64,000 nucleotides of DNA from Mycobacterium sp. ELW1. GTDB taxonomy: Bacteria > Actinomycetota > Actinomycetes > Mycobacteriales > Mycobacteriaceae. The stretch covers positions 2,108,001 to 2,172,000 of the forward strand of contig NZ_CP032155.1 of the NCBI RefSeq assembly GCF_008329905.1. Reading direction: 5' to 3'. Below the pieces are notes generated by a model. The model did not search any database. It was not told where the DNA came from and saw nothing but the letters and a program-made list of their open reading frames with translations. Of this stretch, positions 45,695-55,500 are shown piece by piece (position 1 is the first letter of the stretch; the number at the start of each line of letters is the position of its first letter). The position numbers and the translations under genes were made by a program.

Positions 45695-47368
45695 GTGGAG
45701 ATTCCCGATACGGGCATTCCGCCGGCGCTCGCGAGCCGGATGACGATGGCCGAGCAGTACGAATGGCATCAGAGCTATCTGCGCGCCCGCCCGGTGTCGC
45801 GGCGCAACTTCCTGCGCGGATCGGCGGCCGCAGCAGCCGTGGCGGCGCTCGGGGCCGCCCCGTTCGGGCGACGCGCCTACGCCCAGGACGCGCCGTTGGC
45901 GGTGGCCGGCCGGCGGGTCGGCTACGGCACCGACGCCACGAGTCAGCTACGGCTGGCCGGCCAGCTGTCGCGCAATCCGGGCGCCACCAAGGTCTTCCTC
46001 GACCACGGCCCGACGCCAGGGCTGGGTGCGACGGTCGAGGCGGAGGTGCGCAACCTGGTGACCCAGATCCCGGACAGCAGCGGCGGTGTGCTCTCGGCCG
46101 AGCAGTTCTACGTCCACGCGCCCGTGGACGGACTGGCCGGGCGCACCCCGCATTTCTACCGGTGGCGCACCGACGACGGCTTCGTCAGCGACGTGCGGTC
46201 CGCCGCGACCGCCATGCCCAGTGCGCGAGATGCGGTGGGCTGGTTCCGGTTCACGATGATGGGGGACCAGGGCACCGACGAGACGCCGCTGGCTCCGCCC
46301 GGTCTCACCCGTGGCGATTACGACGACAGCTATTACAAATCCGACAACGATCCGACCGTGTCGCACACCGGCAACGTGCTCGATCAGATCGTGGCGGCGC
46401 GTCCGGATTTCCATGTGCTCGCCGGCGACATCGCCTACGCCGACCCGTCCGGGGCGGGCAAGCCGCCGCAATTCGTCCGAAAGGGTGATGCGCCCAAGGG
46501 TTTCGACAAGTTCAACCCGTATGTCTGGGACGTGTATCTGAATTCCATCGAGGCCAGCGCCTCGACGACGCCGTGGATGTTCGCCACCGGCAACCATGAC
46601 ATGGAAGCCGCCTACCCGGTGCACGGGTACGGCGGGCACCTCGCACGGCTCGACTTTCCGGGCAACGGCCCGTCCGGCTGCCCGTCGGTCTACTCGTTCA
46701 CTTATGGCAACGTCGCGGTGCTCTCGCTGGACGCCAACGATGTCAGCTACGAGATCACCGCCAACAAGGGTTACTCCGGCGGCGCTCAAAATAGTTGGGT
46801 GGAAAAGACTTTGGCGGCGCATCGGGCCGATCCCGACATCGACTTCATCGTCTGCTTCTTCCATCACTGTGCCTACTCGACCACCGAGGCCCACGCCAGC
46901 GACGGCGGTGTGCGGGCTGCGTGGGTGCCGCTGTTCGACCGCTACCAGGTGGATCTGGTGTTGCAGGGCCACAACCACGTGTTCGAACGGTCCGACCCGA
47001 TCCGGGGCGGCGCTCCGACGCGGGCAGCCGAGGACAATGCGACCGTCTACCCGGAGACTGATGGCACTGTCTACTACACGGTGGGGTCAGCTGGACGGCC
47101 GCGGTACAACTTTCAGCCCGGCGAACCGGAGAGTTACCGCGACAACGTGGCACCCGACACCTTCGTGGGCAACAGCTACGTCTGGACGGCCGACGGCCAC
47201 AAGCAGACCGAAGCAGTCGGCTGGTCGAGGGTGCGGTTCCGCAACTACGCCTTCATCCGGGTCGATGTGCGGCCCGGCAACCTGATGAGCGAGATGGACG
47301 TGACTGCCGTCGACGAATACGGCCGGGAGTTCGACAAGTTGACCTACCGCAGGCAGGTTCGCGCTTAG
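45695..47368 (+). CDS. Tat-exported purple-acid-phosphatase-like metallophosphoesterase
   Basis: A 557-aa secreted enzyme. A twin-arginine signal (SRRNFLRG at about 35-42, hydrophobic stretch to AYA-QD near 64) predicts folded export. An N-terminal fibronectin-like domain is followed by the phosphoesterase motifs MMGDQG, LAGDIAYAD, TGNHD, CFFHHCAY and LQGHNH, giving a dinuclear metal site. Similar to Rv2577. It probably releases phosphate from external esters. The GTG start at 45695 is uncertain; the frame is open to 45632. Confidence 0.87.
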   Translation: MEIPDTGIPPALASRMTMAEQYEWHQSYLRARPVSRRNFLRGSAAAAAVAALGAAPFGRRAYAQDAPLAVAGRRVGYGTDATSQLRLAGQLSRNPGATKVFLDHGPTPGLGATVEAEVRNLVTQIPDSSGGVLSAEQFYVHAPVDGLAGRTPHFYRWRTDDGFVSDVRSAATAMPSARDAVGWFRFTMMGDQGTDETPLAPPGLTRGDYDDSYYKSDNDPTVSHTGNVLDQIVAARPDFHVLAGDIAYADPSGAGKPPQFVRKGDAPKGFDKFNPYVWDVYLNSIEASASTTPWMFATGNHDMEAAYPVHGYGGHLARLDFPGNGPSGCPSVYSFTYGNVAVLSLDANDVSYEITANKGYSGGAQNSWVEKTLAAHRADPDIDFIVCFFHHCAYSTTEAHASDGGVRAAWVPLFDRYQVDLVLQGHNHVFERSDPIRGGAPTRAAEDNATVYPETDGTVYYTVGSAGRPRYNFQPGEPESYRDNVAPDTFVGNSYVWTADGHKQTEAVGWSRVRFRNYAFIRVDVRPGNLMSEMDVTAVDEYGREFDKLTYRRQVRA

Positions 47369-47486
47369 GCTGCTCCGCTCACCAGACGTCGAAGTGCATG
47401 GCGCCCAGCCTGCGTCGGCCGATTCCGGGGGTGACCGACCCTGGCATGTCTCGCCCGGAGTCTGCTCCGACAGCTGCTTTGGGCGC

Positions 47487-48857
47487 TCAGGGCCGTCCGG
47501 CGATCGCGGGTTCCGTCGCCATGACTTCCTTGGCCGCGCGCTCGCCGGAGCGGACTGCACCGTCCACCCAGCCGTGCATGACGCCGGATGTTTCCGTGCC
47601 TGCCCAATGGATACGGCCGCAGGGCTCAGTGATCGCCGGCCCGAATTCGGTGAGCACACCGGGCGGGCAGTGGCTGAGCATGCCTCCGCCCGAATACCTT
47701 TCGACGCTCCAGTCCTGGTCGAGGTACGCCACCGGGTTGGCGGCCCGTGGGCCGAAGCGTTCCACCAGCTGCGCCAGCACTTCCTTTTTGCGCGCGTCCG
47801 GATCCATCTTGGAATAGCGGCGGCCTTCGGGGCCCTCGGTGATCACACACATCACCCCGGGTCGGGGCGCGTCGGTGGAGGCGTCGATGGTCAGTGTCGC
47901 CAGCGTTCCGGGTGCGAAGGTCTGGCCCGTCAACCCCGCTTGTCGCCAGAACGGCTCGTCGTAGACGATGTTGATCTTCACGACAGCGCCACTCGGGATG
48001 CGCTGGTGCAGGAATGCTCGGTCCACCGGAAGCATCGGCTCGTAGAGGATGTGGCTCGCGATCGCGATCGGTACGGCCACGATCACCCGTTGCGCTCGCA
48101 CGGTCATGCCGTCGGCCTCGACGGTGACACCGTCGTCGTCCTGAATGATGCGCCGCACAGGCTGATTCAGATGCAGTGAGTCCCCGAGTGCGGCGGCCAT
48201 CTTGCCGGACACCGCACCCATGCCGCCGATGATGCGGGAATCCTGCGACCCGTCCTTGATGCCGAGCACGAAGGATGGCCCGCCGCCGGACGCCAGCTGA
48301 CGGAGTACGAACAACATCGACGTCTCCGATGCTGCCGATGTGAAGAGGCCGGCGATCGCCGCTTCGAGCAAGGTGTGCGCGGGCTTGGACAGTGTGCGGT
48401 CGTTGAGCCAGGAGGCGTAGGTGATGCGGTCAAGCTTGTCGGCGTTCTTGGCCTCCCACGGCGCCTCGAGGGGGATCGTCTTGCACAGCCGGGTCAGGTC
48501 GAGGAACACCGCGCCCATATTCAGCGCCGCCCAGGGACTCATGGTCAACGGGATGGTGCCCTCGTAGCGATAATGCTTGCCGTCGACGACCATCATGGCG
48601 TCGCCGTCGGTGTACTGCTTGTAGCTGCCGACGCCGAATTCCTTCATCAACCCGTAGATGGCATCTTGGCCCGGTCCGATCCAGGCGCCGCCCCGGTCGA
48701 TCCAGATGCCGTCGGGGCCGTCGACGGTGAAGGTGCGCCCGCCGACCCGATCGCGGGCTTCCAGCAGGGTCACCGATCGGCCCGCCTGTTTCAGTCGCAA
48801 GGCGGCAGTCAGCCCGGCAAAGCCTGCGCCGACCACGCAGAAATCCACAGCGGCCAT
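47487..48857 (-). CDS. flavin-containing amine oxidase
   Basis: A 456-aa FAD enzyme. The dinucleotide-binding motif is VVGAGFAGLTAA (8-19) followed by LLEARDRVGGRT, and the C-terminal FAD motif is IHWAGTETSGVMHGWVDGAV. This layout matches monoamine/polyamine oxidases such as Rv3170 (AofH). No signal peptide, so cytoplasmic. Convergent with the phosphoesterase gene, with 118 bp between that show nothing notable. Confidence 0.9.
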   Translation of the reverse strand: MAAVDFCVVGAGFAGLTAALRLKQAGRSVTLLEARDRVGGRTFTVDGPDGIWIDRGGAWIGPGQDAIYGLMKEFGVGSYKQYTDGDAMMVVDGKHYRYEGTIPLTMSPWAALNMGAVFLDLTRLCKTIPLEAPWEAKNADKLDRITYASWLNDRTLSKPAHTLLEAAIAGLFTSAASETSMLFVLRQLASGGGPSFVLGIKDGSQDSRIIGGMGAVSGKMAAALGDSLHLNQPVRRIIQDDDGVTVEADGMTVRAQRVIVAVPIAIASHILYEPMLPVDRAFLHQRIPSGAVVKINIVYDEPFWRQAGLTGQTFAPGTLATLTIDASTDAPRPGVMCVITEGPEGRRYSKMDPDARKKEVLAQLVERFGPRAANPVAYLDQDWSVERYSGGGMLSHCPPGVLTEFGPAITEPCGRIHWAGTETSGVMHGWVDGAVRSGERAAKEVMATEPAIAGRP

Positions 48858-48941
48858 GGCTTATGGTGCGCTTCGCGGTACACATCGTGCGGGCGTTTGG
48901 CAAAGTATTGACCTGCCCGCCGCACGGTCCCTGGGAGGACA

Positions 48942-50318
48942 ATGAGCACCGACGAGTCCGTACGAACCGCCGTGGTGTTCGTACACGGTTTGCTCGAACG
49001 CCGACCCATGGATGTCCTCGACGATTTCGCCAAGACGGCGTTGACACCGGACGGTGGCCGTTGGGAGTACCACGCGCAGCCCATTGAGATCACCGACTCC
49101 TACGAGGCGCGCCGCTACGCCGCGCCGTCGGGCGTCGATCTCTTTGAATACGACTGGTCTTTCCTGATGATGAGCGCTCGGTACGCAGGCTTCATCCCCG
49201 CCCTGGCGCGGGTCTTGATACGGCGTCCCCGCCACGTGCCCGACCAGTTGTTCGGCATCTGGCGCGTGGTGGCGCTGACGGTGCTCATTCCCCTGGCCGT
49301 CATCGTGGCGCTGTTCGTCGTGGGTGGCTATTTCCTGCACACCGGAGTGGCCGGCTGGATCATCGGCGTCGCGACCAGCGTGGTGGTCCTGACCGTCGCG
49401 TTGGCCGTGTTCCGTCTACTCCCGCGAGCGTTGACCCGCAGCTTTCTGACCACGGGCTTCGTAAACGTCGCCAGGTACTTCGACATAGCGCCGGAATCCC
49501 ACGCGGCGCGGCGCGCGATCCGCGGTGGTCTCGTCGACTTGTTGTACACACTGCAGCAGGGGCGCTATGCGCGGGTGGTCGTCGTAGGGCACGGCATCGG
49601 CGGCTACATCGCCTATGACGCCCTCACCGCGTTGTGGGCCGAGATGCACGAGCTGCGGTCCGTGCCAGATCCGGCCCCGAGGTCGTCGACCGAGGTTGAG
49701 GCCTATGGCTCCGCCGAGGACTTCCAGCGCCAGCAGTTCTCCCGGTGGCAGGACCTTCGGCGGCTGGGAAACCCATGGCGGATAACTGATTTCGTGACCA
49801 TCGGGACACCAATGGCGCTGGCCGACGTGTTCGTCGCACGGCCACCGATTCTCGGCGGGTGTGGTCGCGTCGACAGACGGCACGCACTGTTCGGCTCATT
49901 GATCCGTCGGGGTGTGGTGTGCAGTTGTCCGCCGCTGGACGATGAATCCGCGGAGTCGACGACGATGGGTGGCCTGTCGCCGTTCGCGGTGACCCGCTGG
50001 ACCAACCTCTGGTTCCCCGTGCGGCGGGGTGCTATCCGCGGCGACTGGTTCGGCGGGGCGCTGGGGCCGCTGTTCGGACCAGGCGTCCGCGATATCGCGG
50101 TCAGCGGCAATCTCCCCGAACGGTCGGCCCCGGGGCTCGCGCACACCCGCTATTTCAAGTATCCCGAGCGTGACGCCGACGGTGACGTGGCCTGCGAATT
50201 CCGGAAAGTGCTTGCCCTCGAGGATCATTCGGGACTGGATGTCTCGGTCGGTGCACCCGATCCCGATCCGGCGACGGTCGGCCGGGTGGTGTACCGGTCA
50301 TGGCAGCGCAGTATGTGA
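48942..50318 (+). CDS. alpha/beta-hydrolase-like membrane protein lacking the nucleophile Ser
   Basis: A 458-aa protein. The N-terminus (TAVVFVHGLLERRPMD) looks like the first strand and HG loop of a hydrolase. Two helices near 107-165 anchor it in the membrane. The nucleophile elbow reads VVGHGIGGYIAYDA with Gly218 where GxSxG needs Ser. A long region with VTIGTPMALADV follows. It may be an inactive pseudo-hydrolase or use another residue. The next gene overlaps its 3' end by 19 bp. Confidence 0.75.
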   Translation: MSTDESVRTAVVFVHGLLERRPMDVLDDFAKTALTPDGGRWEYHAQPIEITDSYEARRYAAPSGVDLFEYDWSFLMMSARYAGFIPALARVLIRRPRHVPDQLFGIWRVVALTVLIPLAVIVALFVVGGYFLHTGVAGWIIGVATSVVVLTVALAVFRLLPRALTRSFLTTGFVNVARYFDIAPESHAARRAIRGGLVDLLYTLQQGRYARVVVVGHGIGGYIAYDALTALWAEMHELRSVPDPAPRSSTEVEAYGSAEDFQRQQFSRWQDLRRLGNPWRITDFVTIGTPMALADVFVARPPILGGCGRVDRRHALFGSLIRRGVVCSCPPLDDESAESTTMGGLSPFAVTRWTNLWFPVRRGAIRGDWFGGALGPLFGPGVRDIAVSGNLPERSAPGLAHTRYFKYPERDADGDVACEFRKVLALEDHSGLDVSVGAPDPDPATVGRVVYRSWQRSM

Positions 50319-50674
50319 TGCCGGGTCCGGGGTGGGGGATCGCCCTGCGGGTGGTGTGCGCGGTCTGCGCGGTTGCCGCATTGCTGTTGGCTGTCATGGC
50401 AGCCAACGATCTGTACTTCGCCGGCTTCCCGGACTCGCATCTCACCGACTATGACCGAGCAGCCGAGACGCCCAAGCGGCTGCTGATGTGGGCGCAGTGG
50501 GTTTTCGTGCTGTTCTTCCTGGTGCTGGCACTTTCGCCGATCAGGTCCAAGGTTCGCGCCATCGGGTTGTTCGCCGGCCTGGTCGCACTCGTCGGCGTCG
50601 CTGGCGCTCAATGGGTCGGTATCCCTTGGTATTTCATCACCCACCTCGGTCTTGACAACGGAACCGGCGGCTGA
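50300..50674 (+). CDS. small membrane protein
   Basis: A 124-aa protein with three helices (ALRVVCAVCAVAALLLAVMAA; WAQWVFVLFFLVLALSPI; AIGLFAGLVALVGVAGAQWV) and an extracytoplasmic loop (DSHLTDYDRAAETPKR). It starts inside the 3' end of the hydrolase-like gene, so is probably cotranslated. I do not recognise the family. Confidence 0.65.
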   Translation: MAAQYVMPGPGWGIALRVVCAVCAVAALLLAVMAANDLYFAGFPDSHLTDYDRAAETPKRLLMWAQWVFVLFFLVLALSPIRSKVRAIGLFAGLVALVGVAGAQWVGIPWYFITHLGLDNGTGG

Positions 50675-50682
50675 TCACCCAA

Positions 50683-50698
50683 TGTGACGCAGATCACT
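50683..50698 (+). promoter_or_regulatory. CRP-like binding site upstream of PGRS-like gene
   Basis: TGTGA-CGCAGA-TCACT matches the CRP consensus TGTGA-N6-TCACA at 9 of 10 positions. It ends 82 bp before the ATG at 50781. Confidence 0.5.
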
Positions 50699-50780
50699 AA
50701 ATCGCTGTGAACCATCTCTACCGTCCCCGTCGTGAACCGAGGGAGTCAACGAAGACGAATCTCACGGAAGGGTCGGGGCG

Positions 50781-52094
50781 ATGGCGCATGCCGCAACGAG
50801 GGTGATCACGGTAACGGCGATGAATGTACTCGCCACGGCGGCAATGCATTTCCCGGGTGATCCACCTGCGGCGGCGCCGGCGATGCATACCCAGCCGATT
50901 GTTCTGACCGCATCGCTGCATCGCGAGTCCGGGCCGCCCACTCCCAACCGGCTGATCGCGGCCACCGGCGAAACGGCCTCAGGCGCAAACGGATCGATTG
51001 CCGAGGCGGTCGCGTCACGCACCGAGCCGGCACCGCTCAACGTGCCGCAGCGGGCCCGTGTGAGCAGTGCGGCGCCGAGCCCGGTGGTCCCATTCCATCC
51101 CCGTGTGAGCAGTGTGCACCCCGGTGGACACCGCCGACCCGCCGCGGTGCCGGCGCTGCCTACGCCGGCGGCCATCGCGGGCCAGATCCGCGCGTTCGTT
51201 GCTGTCTACATCAGTAACGGCACCGCTGCGCATCCCGACGCAGGGTTGTTGATAGGCAACGGGTTTGACGGCGGGACCGGCCAGGACGGGGGCCGTGGCG
51301 GCATGCTGTTCGGCAACGGCGGGCGTGGCGGCGACGGGCTGCAGTCGGTCGAGAACGGGAGGGCCGGCAATGGTGGGAGCGCCGGATTGTTCGGCAACGG
51401 GGGCGACGGCGGCAGGGGCGGCGATTTCACCGGCACGCAGGGAACCGCATCCATCGGTCGTCAAGGGGGTAAGGGCGGCAACGGCGGACTGCTGATCGGC
51501 AACGGCGGTAAGGGTGGCAACGGCGGCACCGGTCAAAACCTCGATACCGGTGGAGCCAACGGCGGCCGCGGAGGACAGGGCGGCAACGCCGGGGTGCTGG
51601 GGCGCGGTGGTGACGGTGGCCAAGGCGGAACGGGAAATGCCGGAACCGGTACCGCCCGCGGGGGAGCGGGCGGCAATGGCGGTCGCGCGGGAACCATCGG
51701 GGGTGGCGGTGCCGGCGGCGCGGGTGGAAGCGGCTCCAGTAAGGGCAATGCGGTCGGCGGTGACGGGGGCACCGGGGGAGAAGGCGGACGGATAACCGGC
51801 CGGGGCGGCGATGGCGGAACCGGCGGTGCGGCCGGCAGCAATGTCGTCACCAGCACAGCCACCGGTGGTCACGGTGGAAACGGCGGCGACAGCCATGGGA
51901 TTCGCCAGACCGGCGGCGCCGGCGGCCAGGGCGGCAACGCTCAGTCGCTTCCGGGTACCGGCATCGGCGGCGACGGTGGCAGCACCGGCCGCAGTGGGCC
52001 CGGCGGTGGGCGAGGCCCGGCCGGATTGGGCGGGGAGGGCGTCGGGAGCACCCCGGGCAGCCATAACGGCAACGCGGGCGCAGGCGCCCCGTAG
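50781..52094 (+). CDS. PGRS-like glycine-rich protein without a PE domain
   Basis: A 437-aa protein. Residues 1-155 are Ala/Pro-rich with no PE helix pair and only a weak signal-like N-terminus. From about 155 it becomes a Gly-Gly-X repeat region: [10 protein letters not shown], GGx[14 protein letters not shown] and similar, as in PE_PGRS proteins, including an equivalent of the GRPLIGNG linker. ATG 50781 follows GGAAGGG. Repeats of this kind in slow growers are surface-exposed and calcium binding. Here export is uncertain. A CRP-like site precedes it. Confidence 0.8.
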   Translation: MAHAATRVITVTAMNVLATAAMHFPGDPPAAAPAMHTQPIVLTASLHRESGPPTPNRLIAATGETASGANGSIAEAVASRTEPAPLNVPQRARVSSAAPSPVVPFHPRVSSVHPGGHRRPAAVPALPTPAAIAGQIRAFVAVYISNGTAAHPDAGLLIGNGFDGGTGQDGGRGGMLFGNGGRGGDGLQSVENGRAGNGGSAGLFGNGGDGGRGGDFTGTQGTASIGRQGGKGGNGGLLIGNGGKGGNGGTGQNLDTGGANGGRGGQGGNAGVLGRGGDGGQGGTGNAGTGTARGGAGGNGGRAGTIGGGGAGGAGGSGSSKGNAVGGDGGTGGEGGRITGRGGDGGTGGAAGSNVVTSTATGGHGGNGGDSHGIRQTGGAGGQGGNAQSLPGTGIGGDGGSTGRSGPGGGRGPAGLGGEGVGSTPGSHNGNAGAGAP

Positions 52095-52102
52095 CTCGGG
52101 GG

Positions 52103-52777
52103 CTAAGAGGAGCGAGGGCCGCGCTTGCTGCCGCCCGTGCCCGCCGTGGCGGATGCGGTCCCTTTCTTGGCGCCGCGGACTTTCGCGGCGCCAGGAGCAG
52201 AAGTGGTCCGGCCGCTCGATGCCGTGGAGCGCCCGGTGCCGCCGGTGGCCGTGGTGGGTGTCGCGACACGGCTGGTCGGCTTGACGCGGGCCTGCGCCGA
52301 GGCTGAGCTGCCGCAGCTTTGGCCCGCGAAGCAGACCGGGAATTTCGGCACCCTCGGGATGTGGAAGACCCTCAGCACCGGATTGACGATGTTGGCGAAG
52401 CCGTTCCAGGCATAGGCCGTCGCGGCGAACGCCACAACGAGGCCACTGAGCCCGATGGCCGCCAGACCGGGGCCGGGGCCGAGCCCGAGACTGTCGAGGT
52501 ATTGCAGGATCGACGCCGCGAACGCGAGGAAGTCCGGGGGCGCGCTGGTGTCGTTGGCGGTCTGGCTCGGCGATGCCGAGCGGGGCGCGGGCCCGGGCGC
52601 GGGCACGGCGGCGCTGACGTCGCCCACATCGACGGACGCCAATGCAACCGCATGAACTTCAGTGCGGGGGAGCGCGGTGTTCGGCGGCGCTGTCACCACA
52701 CCGAGGGCAAGGATTCCGGCGGCGGCCGCCGCGGCGTATGGACGAATGACCCTGCTCTGGATTTCTCGGCGCATCAT
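52103..52777 (-). CDS. secreted or membrane-anchored Ala/Ser/Thr-rich protein
   Basis: A 224-aa protein from ATG 52777 (AAAGGTG nearby; the frame is open to 52864). Residues 12-32 form a signal-like helix (PYAAAAAAGILALGVVTA). A second hydrophobic segment (about 108-127, LAAIGLSGLVVAFAATAYAW) precedes VFHIPRVPKFPVCFAGQSCGSS with a Cys pair. The tail is basic and Ser/Thr-rich. The same layout (signal, hydrophobic body, basic Ser/Thr tail) is seen at 61970-62929. Family not named. Confidence 0.65.
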   Translation of the reverse strand: MMRREIQSRVIRPYAAAAAAGILALGVVTAPPNTALPRTEVHAVALASVDVGDVSAAVPAPGPAPRSASPSQTANDTSAPPDFLAFAASILQYLDSLGLGPGPGLAAIGLSGLVVAFAATAYAWNGFANIVNPVLRVFHIPRVPKFPVCFAGQSCGSSASAQARVKPTSRVATPTTATGGTGRSTASSGRTTSAPGAAKVRGAKKGTASATAGTGGSKRGPRSS

Positions 52778-52910
52778 CACCTTTAGTCGTCGGCCATGAA
52801 CGGCGACTCGATCATGACACCGGCGCATCGGCGCGGAGTTGATTTCCCGCACATATTTGCGCACCCGTCAGTGCCGTTTGGGCGCGCACCGAAGTGGACA
52901 TGATGGGACG

Positions 52911-53621
52911 GTGAAACTGCTTCCGACACCCGACGTGACGCTCACCGACTACGACGTCGAAGACGCACTGGGTCGGGCCGTCGCCGTCATCAATCCGCTG
53001 CTCGACGTGTTGTGGTGGACCGACCCGCTCGGAATCAAGCGGCAAGACCCGCCGAACGTCGTCTCCCGGGTCCTCAACGCGGCCGACGTGCCCGGCACCC
53101 TGGCGTGGGACGACCTGGACACCGACGACCGGATCGCGTGGTGGGTCTGGCGGGTCGGGGCGTTGAACACCGTCGTGGTGGCGGTGCCCGGTCTGCTGGG
53201 AGTCATCGGACGACGACTTCCGATCCAGGATCTCCTCGGCTTCGCCAACCAGGCCATCGTGCTGTGTGCCGTGGCCCGTGAACTGGGCGTCACCGATTAC
53301 CGGCGGCAGACCCGGATGCTCGCCTCGGTGCTATGCGAGCGAGATCTCGCGGTCGTGGTGCACGACCCGGACCGGGCCTCGGCGATGGCGATCCCGTTCA
53401 CCCCGCAGGGCACCGCCTCGGCCGTCTGGAAGTTGGTCGGAGTCCTCGACGCCGTCAGCGACGAACTCGGGAAGCGACCGCACCCCCGGGCGCCGTTCCG
53501 GTACGTGGCCATGCTGCCGGGCTTGGGCGCGGTGGCCTCGTACCTCGGGGAAATCGGTGCGTTGTCCCGGGCCGCCAAACGCGGGCGAAAGTGGGTTGAC
53601 CAGCAAAAACCGCCCAGGTAA
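52911..53621 (+). CDS. conserved hypothetical protein
   Basis: A 236-aa soluble, mostly helical protein from GTG 52911. Recognisable stretches are WWTDPLGIKRQDPPNVVSRVL and DLLGFANQAIVLCAVARELG. One moderately hydrophobic segment (ALNTVVVAVPGLLGVIG, about 84-100) could sit in the membrane. Good codon bias supports expression. It ends 10 bp before tRNA-Gly (opposite strand). Function not recognised. Confidence 0.7.
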   Translation: MKLLPTPDVTLTDYDVEDALGRAVAVINPLLDVLWWTDPLGIKRQDPPNVVSRVLNAADVPGTLAWDDLDTDDRIAWWVWRVGALNTVVVAVPGLLGVIGRRLPIQDLLGFANQAIVLCAVARELGVTDYRRQTRMLASVLCERDLAVVVHDPDRASAMAIPFTPQGTASAVWKLVGVLDAVSDELGKRPHPRAPFRYVAMLPGLGAVASYLGEIGALSRAAKRGRKWVDQQKPPR

Positions 53622-53631
53622 GGCGGTTCGG

Positions 53632-53705
53632 TGGAGCGGGCGACGGGAATCGAACCCGCGTAATCAGTTTGGAAGACTGAGGCTCTACCATTGAGCTACG
53701 CCCGC
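53632..53705 (-). tRNA. tRNA-Gly (anticodon TCC)
   Basis: The reverse strand gives acceptor GCGGGCG/CGCCCGC, discriminator T with CCA encoded, D arm GCTC/GAGC, anticodon loop CTTCCAA, and T arm GCGGG-TTCGATT-CCCGT. TCC reads GGA/GGG. Confidence 0.95.
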
Positions 53706-53838
53706 GTGTTTGCGCGAGCCCAAATGTACCGGTCGACCTGATCAAATCCGAATCGGCCCACCTGGAAGCGCGTCGCCGAGGTCGATTGCCGCTGAGCAGG
53801 CGTTGGGCCGTAGGATTCGGGCGCAAGAAATACAGCAC

Positions 53839-53912
53839 CGGGGTGTAGCGCAGCTTGGTAGCGCATCCGCTTTGGGAGCGGAAGGCCGCAGGTTCAAATC
53901 CTGTCACCCCGA
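53839..53912 (+). tRNA. tRNA-Pro (anticodon TGG)
   Basis: Acceptor CGGGGTG/CACCCCG, D arm with GCGC/GCGC, anticodon loop TTTGGGA, T arm GCAGG-TTCAAAT-CCTGT, discriminator A and no encoded CCA. It lies 52 bp before the tig start, so tig may be read from the same transcript. Confidence 0.95.
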
Positions 53913-53964
53913 CACGCCCAACGAAGTCCCGCACGAGAACAAGACTGAACCGAGGAGTACCGCC

Positions 53965-55404
53965 GTGAAGAGCACCGTCGAGAAGTTGAGCCCGACCCGG
54001 GTTCGCATCAATGTGGAGGTGCCCTTCACGGAATTGCAGCCGGACTTCGACCGGGCCTACAAGGAGCTCGCCAAGCAGGTCCGGCTCCCCGGCTTCCGTC
54101 CCGGCAAGGCGCCGGCCAAGCTGCTCGAGGCCCGTATCGGCCGCGGTGCGGTGCTGGAGCAGGTCGTCAACGACGCGCTGCCCAGCCGCTACAGCGAAGC
54201 CGTCACCGCCACCGAGGTGACGCCGCTGGGCCAGCCCGAGATCGAGGTGACCAAGATCGAGGACGGCGAAGAACTGGTCTTCACCGCCGAGGTCGATGTG
54301 CGGCCCGAGATCGACCTCCCCGATCTGAGCGCGCTCACGATCGAGGTCGAGGCGATCGAGATCAACGACGAGGAAGTCGACGCCGAACTGGAGTCGCTGC
54401 GCGCCCGCTTCGGCACCCTCAAGGGCGTCGAGCGGCCCGCCCAGACCGGCGACTTCGTGTCGATCGATCTGTCCGCGACCGTCAACGGCGAAGAGCTTCC
54501 CGACGCCGCCACCGAAGGCCTCTCCCACGAGGTGGGCTCCGGTCAGCTGATCGACGGTCTCGACGACGCCATCGTCGGGTTGTCCGAGGGTGAGTCGAAG
54601 GTCTTCACCACCAAGCTCGCCGCCGGCGAGCACGCCGGTGCCGACGCCGAGGTCACCGTCACCGTCAAGTCGATCAAGGAGCGCGAGCTTCCCGAGGCCG
54701 ACGACGAGTTCGCCCAGCTGGCAAGCGAGTTCGACACCATCGAGGAGCTGCGCGAGAACCTCGTCGAGCAGGTCAAGCGCGTCAAGCGCATCCAGCAGGC
54801 CGAGAAGATCCGCGACAACGCCCTCGAGCTGCTGCTGGAGAAGACCGAGGTGCCGCTGCCCGAGGCGATCGTGCAGGCCCAGGTCGACCAGACCGTGCAC
54901 AACGCGATCCACGGCCTCGACCATGACGAGGACAAGTTCGCGGAGACGCTCGAAGCCGAGGGCAGCTCGCGCGAGAAGTTCGACGCCGAGACCCGCGAGG
55001 CCGCCGAGAAGGCCGTCAAGACGCAGCTGCTGATGGACGCGATCGCCGACGACCTGGACATCCAGGTCGGCCAGAACGATCTGACCGAGCGGCTGGTGCT
55101 GATGTCGCGGCAGTACGGCATCGAGCCGGCGCAGCTGCTGCAGATCCTGCAGCAGAACAACCAGCTGCCTGCGATGTTCGCCGACGTGCGCCGTGGCCTG
55201 ACCGTCGCCGCGGTGGTCGAGGCGGCCACCGTCACCGACAGCGAGGGCAACGTGGTCGACACCGCCGAGTTCTTCGGCCCGCCGGCCGGAGCCGAGGACG
55301 ACGAACTGGTGGCCGACGCTGACGACGTCAACGTCGACGAGGTGGCCGAAGACGCCGAGGCCATCGAGAAGGACGTTGAACAGGAAGCCGAGAAGTCCGA
55401 ATAA
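53965..55404 (+). CDS. tig: trigger factor
   Basis: A 479-aa ribosome-bound chaperone and peptidyl-prolyl isomerase. The ribosome-docking signature GFRPGKAP is at 43-50. The FKBP-type PPIase domain (about 155-245) begins [17 protein letters not shown]. The C-terminal helical domain follows, and the extreme C-terminus is an acidic tail of about 30 residues. Start is GTG 53965 with GAGGAG upstream. Followed by a hairpin and the ClpP genes, linking folding and degradation. Confidence 0.96.
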   Translation: MKSTVEKLSPTRVRINVEVPFTELQPDFDRAYKELAKQVRLPGFRPGKAPAKLLEARIGRGAVLEQVVNDALPSRYSEAVTATEVTPLGQPEIEVTKIEDGEELVFTAEVDVRPEIDLPDLSALTIEVEAIEINDEEVDAELESLRARFGTLKGVERPAQTGDFVSIDLSATVNGEELPDAATEGLSHEVGSGQLIDGLDDAIVGLSEGESKVFTTKLAAGEHAGADAEVTVTVKSIKERELPEADDEFAQLASEFDTIEELRENLVEQVKRVKRIQQAEKIRDNALELLLEKTEVPLPEAIVQAQVDQTVHNAIHGLDHDEDKFAETLEAEGSSREKFDAETREAAEKAVKTQLLMDAIADDLDIQVGQNDLTERLVLMSRQYGIEPAQLLQILQQNNQLPAMFADVRRGLTVAAVVEAATVTDSEGNVVDTAEFFGPPAGAEDDELVADADDVNVDEVAEDAEAIEKDVEQEAEKSE

Positions 55405-55417
55405 CGCCGACAGCGAA

Positions 55418-55441
55418 AGCGCACTCTCCCGGGAGTGCGCT
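55418..55441 (+). terminator. hairpin after tig
   Basis: AGCGCACTC and GAGTGCGCT form a 9-bp stem around TCCCGG, 13 bp after the tig stop. No T tract follows. It may separate tig from clpP1P2 transcription or only attenuate it. Confidence 0.6.
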
Positions 55442-55500
55442 CCGCTGTGGGTTCGTTAGGGTCGGGTAGAACCAAGTCTGTAGAAAGCAGGTATCAAGTC

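Noticed and set aside
51240..52060. CRISPR-like or tandem DNA repeat array
   Set aside because: The repetition follows Gly-Gly-X codons of the PGRS-like protein, with no conserved spacer-repeat periodicity.
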